From Gonocerus acuteangulatus (taxonomy: Eukaryota; Arthropoda; Insecta; Hemiptera; Coreidae), in the NCBI GenBank assembly GCA_946811695.1, contig OX328132.1:124825489-124889488 (forward strand): a DNA stretch of 64,000 bases, written 5' to 3'. The notes beneath the pieces are model-generated. The model was not told where the DNA came from. It saw only the letters and a program-made list of their open reading frames with translations, and did not search any database. Position 1 is the stretch's first letter. Every line of letters begins with the position of its first letter. The position numbers and the translations under genes were made by a program. Shown in pieces: positions 1-11,734 of this stretch.

Positions 1-29
1 TTTTTTTTTTTTTTTTTTTTTTTTTTTTT
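1..29. repeat. poly-T tract at window edge
   Basis: The window opens with 29 consecutive T. It is probably the tail of an antisense retroposon whose body lies outside the window. Confidence 0.7.
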
Positions 30-1620
30 GTAGGATCACAAAAGTACATACGTACATCCATGGACAAGACTAATACTAAGGTGCACCTAACTATAGTTTG
101 CATGCAATTTATCAATTAATTTTCTGCAACTTCAATACAAAACTGGCAACTGTCTATCACACACCACCAGATTTCTTGGTAACTCTCCAAAGTAGTAGCT
201 CCAAAGAGTCAATATCCATAGAGGTATTACTAATAACCCTTTCATTGCTGATGAATGTAGGGACTCTCAGTGCCCAATACGCTCGATGCATATCCATCTA
301 ACTCCCCCCGTATGCTTGCCAATCTCTCCTCATCACGACCTCACTACCTTTCGGCACTTTTGTCTCTCTCAGAATCCTCTTGTTATATAGTTAGAATTAT
401 TAACTTATAATGTCAAATGCCCTTTACATTGGTAATTTTATACTAAACTAAAAGAAAAAAGTTTCTAGCACGGAAATGAATCTGAAGAAATACCCACAAA
501 ATCTTCACCTGTGCTCTCTTGGAGCATTTACCTTATCTCTTAGACCGAAAATGATGTGCATCATCACTCATATCTAAGGAGCACTAAGCAAGATCCAAAT
601 TGTGACTGAAAAATATAAACAACAACAATATGGCTGGAGAGACAAATCCAAATATGAACTTGCAAATATGCAGCGAAGCACACCAGCTTCAATCTCCAAC
701 TATTAACCATAACAATGTCGATTGTAGGTATTTACATTTTTTTAAACGATTTTAATATCCTAGCAGAATGCATAATTTCAAGTAATACACGAAGAAGATT
801 TGATGAAATTGAATATTATATTTTTGAAGAACCGGGTGAAGCTCAATTCGTAAATAATAAAATCAACACGACCAGCAATTAAAAGATAATTGAGATATAA
901 AGCCATAGGTAAAAGTAACAGTAAGCTTTAGAGAAACATTATTAGTCATTACAGATTCTAAAAATTCTCAGAAAATGTAATGTATTATTTCATGATGACT
1001 TCTATAGATGCCTCAGGGATAAGACATTGATCTCGGACGTGGATTTATTTAAGCTGAGAACGCTCTTTATTCCCGCAAGGTCCCACTAATTATGACCCTA
1101 AACTTTAAAGAATGACATTCAGCAGTTTAGTATTAGATTATTTGAACGTTTTTTGCCTAAGATATTTTTCAAAAATAATTACAAACCTTGATTATCAACA
1201 GCTGTTTATTAAGATGAACGCTTAATTTTTTTTTTTTTTTTTTTTTTTTTTTTGTGCTTCGACTGCCTGGGTCATTAGCACAAATGGCTTACTCTTTCAA
1301 TGAAAGCTTACTCTTTCAAATTCAGATGGCATTTTGCACATCTATTGTGAACTTGTATCTTCAACTGGAATAAGGGTTATTGATAAGTTCAGTCTAAAAT
1401 AGAATAAGAAAAGGAGACTTCATTCTTTACAAAGCAAGGGAAAAACCATTAGCAAACACACTGATGGGGATGGGACTGTAAGTACAAGGGGTTTAAAAAT
1501 AAACATTTGAAATGGAGGGCTTCAGGTTTTGTAATATCTTCAGAGGCAATAAGATTTCATCATTTTTTTATATAAGAAAATAAAATAAACTCTTTCATGA
1601 GCAAATTGATTTGAACAAAC
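30..1620. other. AT-rich non-coding sequence downstream of the last visible SIRT2-like exon
   Basis: I see no exon here. Later sirtuin exons (second zinc-ligand pair, FGE and GTS motifs) are not found and probably lie beyond the window. A poly-T run at 1227-1252 is followed by an antisense copy of the SINE core containing GTCATTAGCAC (about 1253-1285). The stretch at 190-240 resembles 3105-3160 in the tandem duplication, so it is an old dispersed repeat. Confidence 0.5.
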
Positions 1621-1744
1621 CTTTAAGCCAGTCAAGATTGTATTCCGCCTTACACTTCATGCAATGAGAGGTATTAAATGTACCATGCGCTTCAATCAAT
1701 TTGTTCTCCAAAATGCCAGCTCTTCTGTCCAAATTGTCTATATT
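1621..1744 (-). CDS. SIRT2-like NAD-dependent deacylase, catalytic-His / first zinc-pair exon
   Basis: Seen: a 124-nt exon on the minus strand, bounded by a polypyrimidine-tagged AG acceptor (rc of 1745-1790) and a GT donor (rc of 1617-1620). It opens with NIDNLDRRAG and continues EAHGTFNTSHC, followed by MKC. Known for class I sirtuins: NID contacts NAD, the His of EAHGTF is the catalytic base, and the following Cys pair is the first half of the Cys4 zinc site. The TSHC form and the later DWLK fit SIRT2 better than SIRT3. The exon joins in phase to the one at 20303-20541 (HYTQ then NIDN), so both belong to one gene separated by an 18.6-kb intron. The second Cys pair is not in the window. Other class I sirtuins are the alternative, but less likely. 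Confidence 0.88.
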
Positions 1745-2266
1745 CTATAAACATTAAAAAAAAAGAAAAAAAAAAAAAAGTATTAATAATGAAATAAAAA
1801 AGTGATAAATGAAATGATTGGATATATTTTTACCCACCAAATAACAAGATATCTCGACGCAGAGTCACACCATTACCAAGATACCAAAACAGAGAAACAA
1901 TCTAAACTATAACCCATATGGCCCTGAGCCTCTGCAGTAACATAGAACACCTCAGCATTAAATAATACCAAACTACTGAAATAATCACCAAATGGTTACA
2001 AAAACAAAGTCATCCAAGTTTAAAAAAACAAAATGACTATGGAGAAATGTACCGACAGCTAGGACAGAAGCAGAAGTAGCATAGTACAATGCGTCCATAA
2101 GGGAAAATTAACCTATATCTAGGCCCAGCCAAGGATAAACAGATCCTCCAAGACACCAGCTCACTCCCACAGGACTACAGGACGAAACACACAAAAATGT
2201 TGCTAACAGAATCAGCTAACAGAAAATGGTGGCCAATGATAAAGTTTAAGTGTTATGCAAGTAAGA

Positions 2267-2439
2267 TTTTAGCGCGGTTCCTCCCTCCCTCCATAGGGAG
2301 AAACCCTGCTTATAATGTTGACTTCATGACGCAATCCGGAAGTGCCGACTAAAAAATTTTGCGTTTCAGAACCCTTAAAGAACGAAAATAACAGTGGTTC
2401 AATTTTTTTTGTATGTATGTATGTATGTATGTATGTATG

Positions 2440-2492
<53 letters not shown>

Positions 2493-2796
2493 CTGTTCGC
2501 GGCCTAGCTCAGTAAATAATGATCCAATTTTGATGAAATTTGGTACAAATATCTTTTGTCTAATTTAAAAGATCAAGTTTGTTAACCAGCAAAATCAGTC
2601 CACTGGAACATGGTTTTTGGAGCGAAATTCATGCGAAAAAATCGTTATGGTTACTTCATATGCTTGCAAGTGCTCATTTTATAGGTTTCTTGGCCTATAA
2701 AAACGAATGAAACCATTTTTAAGGCGATAGCTTTGACTGTTTGTGAGACAACTGGAAAAATAGTTGTTGAATAATGTTTTTGGTTAGGGTACTTTC
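2267..2796 (-). mobile_element. Family-1 Helitron-like element, 3' part, truncated
   Basis: In antisense, this starts at the conserved 3' end (TTTTAGCGCGGTTCC on plus) with CATAGGGAG in the hairpin region. It then runs through the conserved block AATCCGGAAGTGCCGAC and a (GTAT)n(TA)n tract at about 2411-2490, and on through GATGAAATTTGGTACAAA. It breaks off at about 2796, where the sequence no longer matches longer copies such as 14028-15178. Confidence 0.7.
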
Positions 2797-3022
2797 TTTA
2801 GTAATGGCTATAAACGCCTGGGATATATCGCAATGAATATTGAAAATTACTCAATGAATATTTACTTTCAAGCATTTATTGAAAAATAACAAAAATTATA
2901 TCATAACTTATACCTAAGTGCAAATAATAATAATATAAAAATAAAAGTGATATTCATGACATTTGGCAAAAACAGGGTAAATAAAAGAATAGCTCTCACG
3001 CAATAATAATAATTATTATTAT

Positions 3023-3082
3023 TATGGGCATATGCATGTAGACGCATGATTATAATCATGCGTCTACATGCATATGCCCATA
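3023..3082. repeat. Perfect 60-bp palindrome, first copy
   Basis: It runs from TATGGGCATATGCATG to its exact reverse complement with no spacer, centred at 3052/3053. Every position I checked pairs. It would form a 30-bp cruciform or hairpin arm. Confidence 0.95.
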
Positions 3083-3784
3083 CCGGCTTTCTTGATAACC
3101 CTCTTGAAGGTAGCAGCCCAAAAGAGTCACTATCCATAGAGCTGTTACTAATAGGGGCAGCGATTATTTATCACTAGGAAATGGATGTTATTGTATTTAC
3201 ATATTTTTTTCTGGTTCTTAAATCGTACTTTTTGATGGAATTCTGCAAGTTTTAAGTGATTTTAAAGCATTTAAACGGGTTTTTATTTTACATATTTTGT
3301 CAAAAATACATATTTTTACATATTCTGCCATAAATACATAATTTTGCCACATATTTTGATATTCTTTTTATTTTTTAATTGAAAAACTAAAGGGGAAACC
3401 GAGAAAGAATGCTTTACCCATTAAGTCTAGATCACATTGTCTTGGAACAGAGGCGTTTTAAAAAAATATATAACAAATTATATTATATATTATTAAACAA
3501 TTATTGTTTAACAATTGTATTATTCCTTTAATCTAGTCTCTAATACAAGCGAATAAGCGAAAGAATCATGCCGATATCATTTTCCAAACTTGAGATATAA
3601 AATAATGAATTTTCAACCTATTTTATTTAATTTCTTAGCTCCATTGGCATTACCATTGGACGAAACGCTCGGACACTTGTCGTATATTTTTTTATGCAAA
3701 ATCACCAGAAAAAAATGGCCCTGATCAGTGACCCCACCTCTGTGTATTCCCCTTATGAGATCAGTTCCTAATTTTTATTTATGC

Positions 3785-4098
3785 TTTTAGCGCGGTTCCT
3801 CCCTCCCCCCATAGGGAGGAACCCTGCTTATAAGGTTGATCTCATGAAACAATCCGGAAGTGCCGACTAGAAAATTTTGCGTTCAGAGCACCTAGAGACC
3901 GAAAATGACGGTGGTTCAAATTTATATATATATATATTTGTCTGTTTGCGCTTTCCTGGCCTCAATAATGGTCCGATTTTGATGAAATTTGGTACAAAAA
4001 TCTTTTGTCTAATTTGAAAGGTCAAGTTTGTTAACCAGCAGAATCCGCCCACCGGAACATGGTTTTTGGAGCGAATGCCGCACGAAAAAAATCGTGTT
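3785..4098 (-). mobile_element. Family-1 element, 3' fragment
   Basis: This is a second antisense family-1 3' end inside unit 1, with the hairpin, AATCCGGAAGTGCCGAC block and short (TA)n tract at 3924-3937. It ends abruptly at the tandem-unit junction. Its copy in unit 2 is 5613-5926. Confidence 0.7.
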
Positions 4099-4257
4099 CT
4101 CCCTCCCTCCATAGGGAGAAACCCTGCTTATAATGTTGACTTCATGACGCAATCCGGAAGTGCCGACTAAAAAATTTTGCGTTTCAGAACCCTTAAAGAA
4201 CGAAAATAACAGTGGTTCAATTTTTTTTGTATGTATGTATGTATGTATGTATGTATG

Positions 4258-4320
<63 letters not shown>

Positions 4321-4850
4321 CTGTTCGCGGCCTAGCTCAGTAAATAATGATCCAATTTTGATGAAATTTGGTACAAATATCTTTTGTCTAATTTAAAAGA
4401 TCAAGTTTGTTAACCAGCAAAATCAGTCCACTGGAACATGGTTTTTGGAGCGAAATTCATGCGAAAAAATCGTTATGGTTACTTCATATGCTTGCAAGTG
4501 CTCATTTTATAGGTTTCTTGGCCTATAAAAACGAATGAAACCATTTTTAAGGCGATAGCTTTGACTGTTTGTGAGACAACTGGAAAAATAGTTGTTGAAT
4601 AATGTTTTTGGTTAGGGTACTTTCTTTAGTAATGGCTATAAACGCCTGGGATATATCGCAATGAATATTGAAAATTACTCAATGAATATTTACTTTCATG
4701 CATTTATTGAAAAATAACAAAAATTATATCATAACTTATACCTAAGTGCAAATAATAATAATATAAAAATAAAAGTGATATTCATGACATTTGGCAAAAA
4801 CAGGGTAAATAAAAGAATAGCTCTCACGCAATAATAATAATTATTATTAT

Positions 4851-4910
4851 TATGGGCATATGCATGTAGACGCATGATTATAATCATGCGTCTACATGCA
4901 TATGCCCATA
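4851..4910. repeat. Perfect 60-bp palindrome, second copy
   Basis: This is an exact copy of the 3023-3082 palindrome, carried in tandem unit 2, 1828 bp downstream. Confidence 0.93.
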
Positions 4911-5926
4911 CCGGCTTTCTTGATAACCCTCTTGAAGGTAGCAGCCCAAAAGAGTCACTATCCATAGAGCTGTTACTAATAGGGGCAGCGATTATTTATC
5001 ACTAGGAAATGGATGTTATTGTATTTACATATTTTTTTCTGGTTCTTAAATCGTACTTTTTGATGGAATTCTGCAAGTTTTAAGTGATTTTAAAGCATTT
5101 AAACGGGTTTTTATTTTACATATTTTGTCAAAAATACATATTTTTACATATTCTGCCATAAATACATAATTTTGCCACATATTTTGATATTCTTTTTATT
5201 TTTTAATTGAAAAACTAAAGGGGAAACCGAGAAAGAATGCTTTACCCATTAAGTCTAGATCACATTGTCTTGGAACAGAGGCGTTTTAAAAAAATATATA
5301 ACAAATTATATTATATATTATTAAACAATTATTGTTTAACAATTGTATTATTCCTTTAATCTAGTCTCTAATACAAGCGAATAAGCGAAAGAATCATGCC
5401 GATATCATTTTCCAAACTTGAGATATAAAATAATGAATTTTCAACCTATTTTATTTAATTTCTTAGCTCCATTGGCATTACCATTGGACGAAACGCTCGG
5501 ACACTTGTCGTATATTTTTTTATGCAAAATCACCAGAAAAAAATGGCCCTGATCAGTGACCCCACCTCTGTGTATTCCCCTTATGAGATCAGTTCCTAAT
5601 TTTTATTTATGCTTTTAGCGCGGTTCCTCCCTCCCCCCATAGGGAGGAACCCTGCTTATAAGGTTGATCTCATGAAACAATCCGGAAGTGCCGACTAGAA
5701 AATTTTGCGTTCAGAGCACCTAGAGACCGAAAATGACGGTGGTTCAAATTTATATATATATATATTTGTCTGTTTGCGCTTTCCTGGCCTCAATAATGGT
5801 CCGATTTTGATGAAATTTGGTACAAAAATCTTTTGTCTAATTTGAAAGGTCAAGTTTGTTAACCAGCAGAATCCGCCCACCGGAACATGGTTTTTGGAGC
5901 GAATGCCGCACGAAAAAAATCGTGTT

Positions 5927-6085
5927 CTCCCTTCCTCCATAGGGAGAAACCCTGCTTATAATGTTGACTTCATGAGGCAATCCGGAAGTGCTGACTAAAA
6001 AATTTTGCGTTTCAGAACCCTTAGAGAACGAAAATAACAGTGGTTCAAATTTTTTTGTATGTATGTATGTATGTATGTATGTATG

Positions 6086-6135
<50 letters not shown>

Positions 6136-6870
6136 TATATATATATATATTTGTCTGTTCGCGGCCTAGCTTAGTGAATAATGATCCGATTTTGATGAAA
6201 TTTGGTACAAAAATCTTTCGTCTAATTTAAAAGATCAAGTTTGTCAACCAGGAAAATCAGTCCACCGGAACATGGTTTTTCGAGCGAAATTCATGCGAAA
6301 ACAATCGTTATGGTTACTTCATATGCTTGCAAGTGCTCGTTTTATAGGTTTCTTGGCCTATAAAAACGAATGAAACCATTTTTAAGGCGATAGCTTTGAC
6401 TGTTTTTGAGACAACTGGAAAAATAGTTGTTGAATAATGTTTTTGGTTAGGGTACTTTGAATCATGGGATTCAGTTGAAATATGTTCTGCAGGTTCGAAA
6501 TTCATCAAACTATGATGTTTAAAGTTTGGTTCTGTTTGGAGTTAAGGAAGTACTAGAAATAAAATATTTCATTAACAGGCATGAAAAATTTTGGGAGTTT
6601 CGTATATTTTCTAAAATATCTGGTAAGTGGAAGGTGACCATTCAAAAGCTTGCTAAATTCCCTACAAAAAAGGTTTTGATATAATTTTCGATGGGGCGAT
6701 GTCCATCAGAGAAATAATGACTTCAAACTTCGCAATTGTTAGTTTTGCTCTTTTGAACGGTTTTATGAATTTGTTTACGTAATGTTTTAACTGGTTGTTT
6801 CCCATTTTAATTATATTTAACAGTAAAACGAGTATTTGACTAAAACAAGGTAAGAAAATGTGAAACTTTG
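5927..6870 (-). mobile_element. Family-1 element, longer divergent copy flanking the tandem array
   Basis: It begins like units 1 and 2 but with several substitutions, and the microsatellite at 6056-6152 is interrupted by GG. Past about 6455 it does not follow the unit sequence. It continues into the family-1 interior (ATGGGATTCAGTTGAAA, GGAGTTAAGGAAG, an antisense TTTGACTAAAAC region). It is therefore an older element next to the recent tandem pair. Confidence 0.65.
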
Positions 6871-7165
6871 TTATAGTGTGTCCAAGAGCGAACGTTAAGA
6901 AGTTGGGGGAAGTCGCCATGATAATGTCAGTTTCCTGTTGTGGCGCCTTAAATGTATTTTCTCTTCGAGATTTTATTTGATTTTTTTCTCAAACGATCAA
7001 ACACCACCAATAGCTGCTACTATTCCTTCACTAATAGCACGTAGTCCGACTTTTTTCACTGAAGGCTACTCCAAGGAGCCTTCCACATAAAAAAAAGGGG
7101 CTCTCGATAACCAACAGAGAAACAAAAGTCAGAAAATCTATAGAGGAAAATAATAATTAAAAAAG

Positions 7166-7260
7166 GGTCTCCCCATGGTCTAGTGGTTAATGCCTTAGAT
7201 TCTCATGTGGGAGATGGTGGGCTCGATTCCCACCGGCGCACAATGGGCCAGATAGCATGT
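7166..7260 (+). repeat. tRNA-Glu-like SINE head
   Basis: It has a pol III A box TGGTCTAGTGG (7176-7186) and B box GGCTCGATTCC (7220-7230), in the arrangement of tRNA-Glu. The sequence around the anticodon does not keep a clean cloverleaf, and an unrelated tail follows GGCGCA, so this is a SINE head rather than a tRNA gene. It matches the heads at 16028-16087 and 63140-63223. Confidence 0.7.
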
Positions 7261-7829
7261 TTAGCGTGAAAAAATTAAATCTCGGATAGCTGTCCATCAG
7301 AAACGAATAAACATCACCCTAGAGAAAGGATAAAGACATAAAGCAACATTCATCATGTTTATTATCATTATTTATGATGTTAGCGGGCATGAATAATGAT
7401 AAGAATTAGTAAGGTTTATAAGAAGTAATTTATATGGAATATTCACATTACTATTATTTTACTATTAAATAATTGTCATTTTTAAAATCCATATTATCAT
7501 TATTAGACAGAAAATAGACAATATTTTTAGTATTAAATTATATTTTTACTATTCATTAATACTACTGTACTTCTTTCTTTTTTTTTTACTTAGAATTATC
7601 AATTTTCTCAAAGCATTACTAATACTTTACTATTTAATTATATTATCATTTAAATAATATAGTTTAATTATTATTATTATTTATTATACTTATTTACTAT
7701 TAATTAGTACTATTAAATTATTTTTTATTATTAAATTTAGAGATTTTTTTTTACCACGTTATATAATTTACGTACTTTAAAACGTCATTCTGTCGATATA
7801 AAATGTTTCTTTTTTATTGTGGTAAAAGT
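7261..7829. other. Very AT-rich simple sequence
   Basis: Nothing recognisable. ATTATTATT-type tracts dominate 7380-7740. Confidence 0.5.
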
Positions 7830-7955
7830 ACAACCTGGCCCACTGTGGGGCGGCAGGAATTTTCTCATCTCACGGCTCGTTGAGAAAATTCTTCGCTGCA
7901 TCATGGATGTTGGCGCTAATGGCCCAGAAGTCGATGCACAGTAGAAAGAATAATA
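7830..7955 (+). repeat. SINE-1 3' body
   Basis: It contains GGAATTTTCTCATCTCACGG, GAGAAAATTC and the core GGCGCTAATGGCC, then GTCGATGCAC. This is the 3' part of the full SINEs at 15875-16087 and 63038-63223. The tRNA head is missing here. Confidence 0.7.
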
Positions 7956-7977
7956 AAATATATATATAATTAAAAAA

Positions 7978-8600
7978 AATGTCTGACTCGCAGGAACTGT
8001 GTCATCTTAGTGCGGTTCCGTTTATATCCCTAGTGTCATTTTGTACACTTAAAATAGAAACAATTATTACTTTGTTTAGATCATTTGTAATTTAAACATA
8101 CATTTCAATGAAATCTCAAAGAAAAGCAAGATTGTCGGCAAAGCACACTGTATCCTAAGGGGAAATTACTCCTTCCGCTGTGCCAACGTTTACTCTAGGA
8201 AGGCACTAATACAAATATGTTTCTAATTTACTTAACTTGCTTTACTAAAATATCCATTTTAGTGGTTAAATGCAATTAAAAATACTAAAATAATCATATT
8301 ACTGTTCAATGCAATAAAAAAAAAATTGTACAAGAAAAAGAGAAAGAAGTGTTATTTTTTTAATGAGCTATGACACATACAACCAAAAAAATGTATTATA
8401 TTTCTACGATAGCATTTGGCTGAGCAACTTCATACAGGTAAAATAGCTGTCAGCTCCCGTAGGATACATTTTGATTTAGGAAGTGCAATAAAAGCCTACC
8501 TGAAGTCTACCTAGTATTTCCTCCTGGGCAGATGTGTGACCCTAAATGGAGAATGTTTACATTTTGAGTTTTTATTCCCGTACAGTAGGCAGCTAAACCT
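7978..8600 (+). mobile_element. Family-1 element, 5' end
   Basis: It starts with GTCTGACTCGCAGGAACTG, then TTAGTGCGGTTCCG and CCCTAGTGTCATTTTG, which is the conserved 5' end seen at 14028. The match becomes hard to follow after about 8340, and the 3' hairpin is absent before the next copy begins at 8608. Confidence 0.6.
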
Positions 8601-8607
8601 TTGCACT

Positions 8608-9858
8608 GGTTGTCCGACTTGCAGGAACTGCGTCATCTTAAGACGTATCCGTTCTCATCCATAGTGTCATTTGCAAAGCTTAGAATAGAAATAACCCTTT
8701 TTTTTTTATTCCATAAAAATTGTCAACACCCACTCGAACAACTCGAATGAAAGCTACATTAAGGTGTCAAGGCACAGGACAGTAGCCAACTTACACAGAA
8801 GTAGAAATTACTCAATCTAAAGCAAGGCTCTATAAGTCTATTCAAAATACAAACACGCTTCTCATTTACTTGTCATGTTTCATTGAAAAAAAAATGCAAT
8901 CAAAATAACAGCAACCAATTGAAAACTAACACAAACCGAGGAAAAAACAACCAATTAAAAAGTAAGGTAAACAGAGACAATCAAAAAAGGAACAGTTATA
9001 AAAAAAAACTTGCTTTGATCTTTCCTGAAAAGTTATAAATATCTTTACTACCATTTTCTTATCTTGTTTTACTAGAATACTCTTTTTACAGTTTTTTTTT
9101 GGTGCATCGGCCGCTCAGGCCATTAGCAGTTTACTGTTAAATGCAAAACAAAAAAAATTAAAAATTAAAAAGTGAGGCAAATAGAGAAAAAAAAACGTTC
9201 AAAAGAAGAAAACAAGAAACAGTACTGTAGTAGAAATTACTTATACAGGATCTACAAATTGCGCTCGCAAAACTCTATTTTAAACAGAAAAATGGTTCTC
9301 AATTTACGCATACTGCTTTACAGACAATCAAGTTTTCCTAATGAAGCAATTAAAAAAATAACAAGCTTTCGAATTTAGTAAGCTTTCGAATGGTCACATT
9401 CCACTTACCACGATTTCCCAACCGTTTTCGAGATATTAAGGAACAAGTACAAAGTTCCCAAAACTTTTCATATCCATTAATGAAATATTTTATTTTAATC
9501 CTTCCTTAACTCCAAATATAACCAAAATTTAAACATCTTTGTTCATGTGAATTTCAAACATGCAAACATGTTTTTAACTGAATCCCATGATTCTAAGTAC
9601 CCCAACCAAAAATTTTATTCAATAACTATTTTTCCACTTTTCTCAAAAACGGTATAAAACGAGTACTTCCAAGCATATGATGTAAGCGTACCCATTTTTT
9701 TCCGCGCGAATTTCACACCATAAAGTATGTTCCAGCAGATTCTGCTGGTGAACAGAACTTGACCTTTCAAATTAGACAAATGATTTTTGTACCGAATTTC
9801 ATCAAAATTGGACGATTTTTGAGCTGAGGAGAGCACGAACAGACAAATATATATATAC
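8608..9858 (+). mobile_element. Family-1 element truncated at its microsatellite
   Basis: The 5' end GTCCGACTTGCAGGAACTGC is at 8608. The interior motifs follow in order (TAAGCTTTCGAATGGT, CGTTTTCGAGATATTAAGG, CTGAATCCCATGATTC, CATCAAAATTGGACG), and the copy stops in the (TA)n tract at 9848-9858. Instead of the usual 3' third, CTAGCTGACCCGGCAAAC and then a Helitron helicase relic follow. SINE-like CATCGGCCGCTCAGGCCATT at 9104 is inside it. Confidence 0.7.
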
Positions 9859-9884
9859 TAGCTGACCCGGCAAACATTGTTTTG

Positions 9885-10531
9885 CCATATACATCGTTTC
9901 TAGTGAATATTTTGGTAGTGAAATAATAACACCATACATGTTGCGGGATCTTGTTGTTTAATATTTATGCAATATCCCCTCCAGAGCATTAGCGGATATT
10001 GGATAGCATCGTATGAATGGTGTGTATTAGCAATGGACTCAAGATTATTATTTCCTCTTCGAATCAGGATTTCTCGCGTAGCTCCACGATTCCAGCAACG
10101 CCATCAGCAACAGGTGCATTGAATGTACTCTCCAGATAGTTCTTTATCAGGATTGATGACAATAGCATGATTATCACTTTGTAATCTATGCATGTGTGAT
10201 TTAAATAATTTCAACAATCCATTCTGCTCATTCAGTAGATGCGCCTGGCAAACCGTGAATTGAGGTTAATGTAGTCCCAACATGCATTATCGGAATCCTC
10301 ACCTCCCATAAAGTAAATTCGTAAACATTTATGTGGTTCGTTTGGCATTGGCAGCAATGATCCCACTTTGTGATAAATTTGGCCTTTGATTTCGAATGTT
10401 GAATCACCATTTGCAGCATTATGTTTTACTATTTCCGTTGCTCCAAACGATTTCATTTGAAAACATGAATTGAATGTTGGAATTAACTTAAGGAACAGGT
10501 TAGAATCTGGAGCCATATTTCCCTTTGTCAA
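9885..10531 (-). pseudogene. Helitron Rep/helicase fragment (Helitron-like N domain)
   Basis: Minus-strand translation gives a segment reading FEIKGQIYHKVGSLLPMPNE, then LRIYFMGGEDSD. After a frame change it gives LFKSHMHRLQSDNHAIVINP, ELSGEYI, and further down THHSYDAIQYPLMLWRGYC. These match, in the same order, the conserved region that lies before the helicase domain in eukaryotic Helitron proteins. At least two frameshifts or stops break it, so it is a relic. Neither the Rep HUH motif nor the helicase Walker motifs are present in the visible part. It abuts a family-1 copy at a (TA)n tract, which makes a Helitron origin for that family plausible but does not prove it. Confidence 0.85.
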
Positions 10532-11119
10532 AAGATCATATGTTGAATAAAACTACATGTTATAATTAAAATTTATTTATCTGTATAATTGTTAGCTTTG
10601 TTCGCACATTGACTTAAAGAGCAAATCACCACGTTGTGAACGTAATATCGTTATTAAAAAAATCGGGGTTAGTGGTAGAAGGTTGGAAATTTAGGGTTGG
10701 ATGCATTTTTAAATGCTAAATCATAAAAAAATCAAAATTAATTATTTTGTCCTAAATATAATAAAATAATTTTTGGGGTGGGCCCCCCTTATCACTTAGG
10801 GATATACAAATTAGTTATATACCTATTCTCAGATCTACAAAATATACATATTAACACTAGATTTACCACTAGTCAAAATGACTGGTCGTACAATTTCAAT
10901 TCAAAATTCCTACTACATATAACATTTGCTTTCCTAAATGATGTTATGACTTTTGTAGCTATAAAAGAGAATACATTTAATGAACTTTATGTTACTTTAT
11001 ATATATTAGTAACAAATACATTTGTTGTTATTGACATTTATACCAGTACCAGGTCTGGTGTATCTAGTGTTAAATCGGAGGAGTATAAACACTAAAACTG
11101 TACTAAAAAAGAGTTTTTG
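10532..11119. other. Unassigned AT-rich sequence
   Basis: I see no coding or repeat signal I can name. The 105-codon open frame at 10778-11095 has no recognisable motif. Confidence 0.4.
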
Positions 11120-11620
11120 TTTTTACACCACAAAACTTTGTATACTCATATAGAGTGCTTTGTGGATTTTTAACTTTCGTTATGTATGTCATGCTTAATT
11201 TCGTGGTGATCACGTTGTTGGTTTCATGACACCTGGACTCACCGGACCTCCACAAAACTTTGTATATAGTGTTCTCTTAGCAAACGATTCAACAAGTTCG
11301 TTAACCACCAAAAAAGGTTTACCCTGGACCCAGAACACTAATTAGACCATTCCAGCTGTAGTTTTTGTTGTACTGCAACAAAAGTATGTATTATCAGTAG
11401 TCATCTAAAAAGAAAAACACATTGTAAAAATAAACTAAATTGGTTCATTAGAAGGGGGGGGGGGGTTTACTCCAGACCCAAATTACTAACTTGCTCATAC
11501 CGGTCGTAATTTCTGTTTTATTGGAACTAAATCGGTCAATTAGAATTTGGGGTTTACTCTCAAACCCCGAAGTTCAAATTGAATTGCCACCACACCAACA
11601 TTGGTTGTAACTTCCACCAC
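11120..11620 (-). mobile_element. Family-2 Helitron-like element, internal monomers
   Basis: Antisense copies of the family-2 unit appear: an expanded G-run then GTTTACTCCAGACCC, TAAATTGGTTCATTAGAAG, and GCAAACGATTCAACAAGTTCG. These match the 143-bp monomers at 31044-31530 and the copy at 47097-47527. Neither end of the element is intact. Confidence 0.6.
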
Positions 11621-11734
11621 TAGGAGCGCCATGGACACTGTATCCTGCTTTTCCTCTATATTGAGTCAGCTGTTCATTCAATTCAACCCCCGGGTTCCCA
11701 GCCCATGGTTTAGAGTGATTTTCATCAACAATTT

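Larger units (their letters stand above)
2281..5926. repeat. Near-identical 1.8-kb tandem duplication
   Basis: Unit 1 is 2281-4098 and unit 2 is 4099-5926. The offset is 1818 bp before the microsatellite and 1828 bp after it, because the (TA)n tract is longer in unit 2. Outside the microsatellite I found only isolated substitutions, for example at 2879 versus 4697. Each unit holds a truncated family-1 element, a 60-bp palindrome, unique AT-rich sequence and a second family-1 3' end. The junctions fall in family-1 hairpins (CTCCCTCC...), which suggests unequal exchange between neighbouring copies. An assembly duplication is possible. Confidence 0.9.

Noticed and set aside
2901..3137. 78-codon minus-strand frame repeated identically at 4729-4965
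   Set aside because: Identity follows from the recent tandem duplication. The frame runs through the 60-bp palindrome and an ATT repeat, so it is not evidence of selection.
3867..4112. 81-codon frame repeated at 5695-5940
   Set aside because: It lies entirely in the family-1 3' end, crosses the TA tract and hairpin, and is broken in other family copies.
7166..7240. A tRNA-Glu gene
   Set aside because: A and B boxes are present, but the anticodon arm does not fold cleanly, there is no terminator, and the same head occurs in full SINEs with target duplications.
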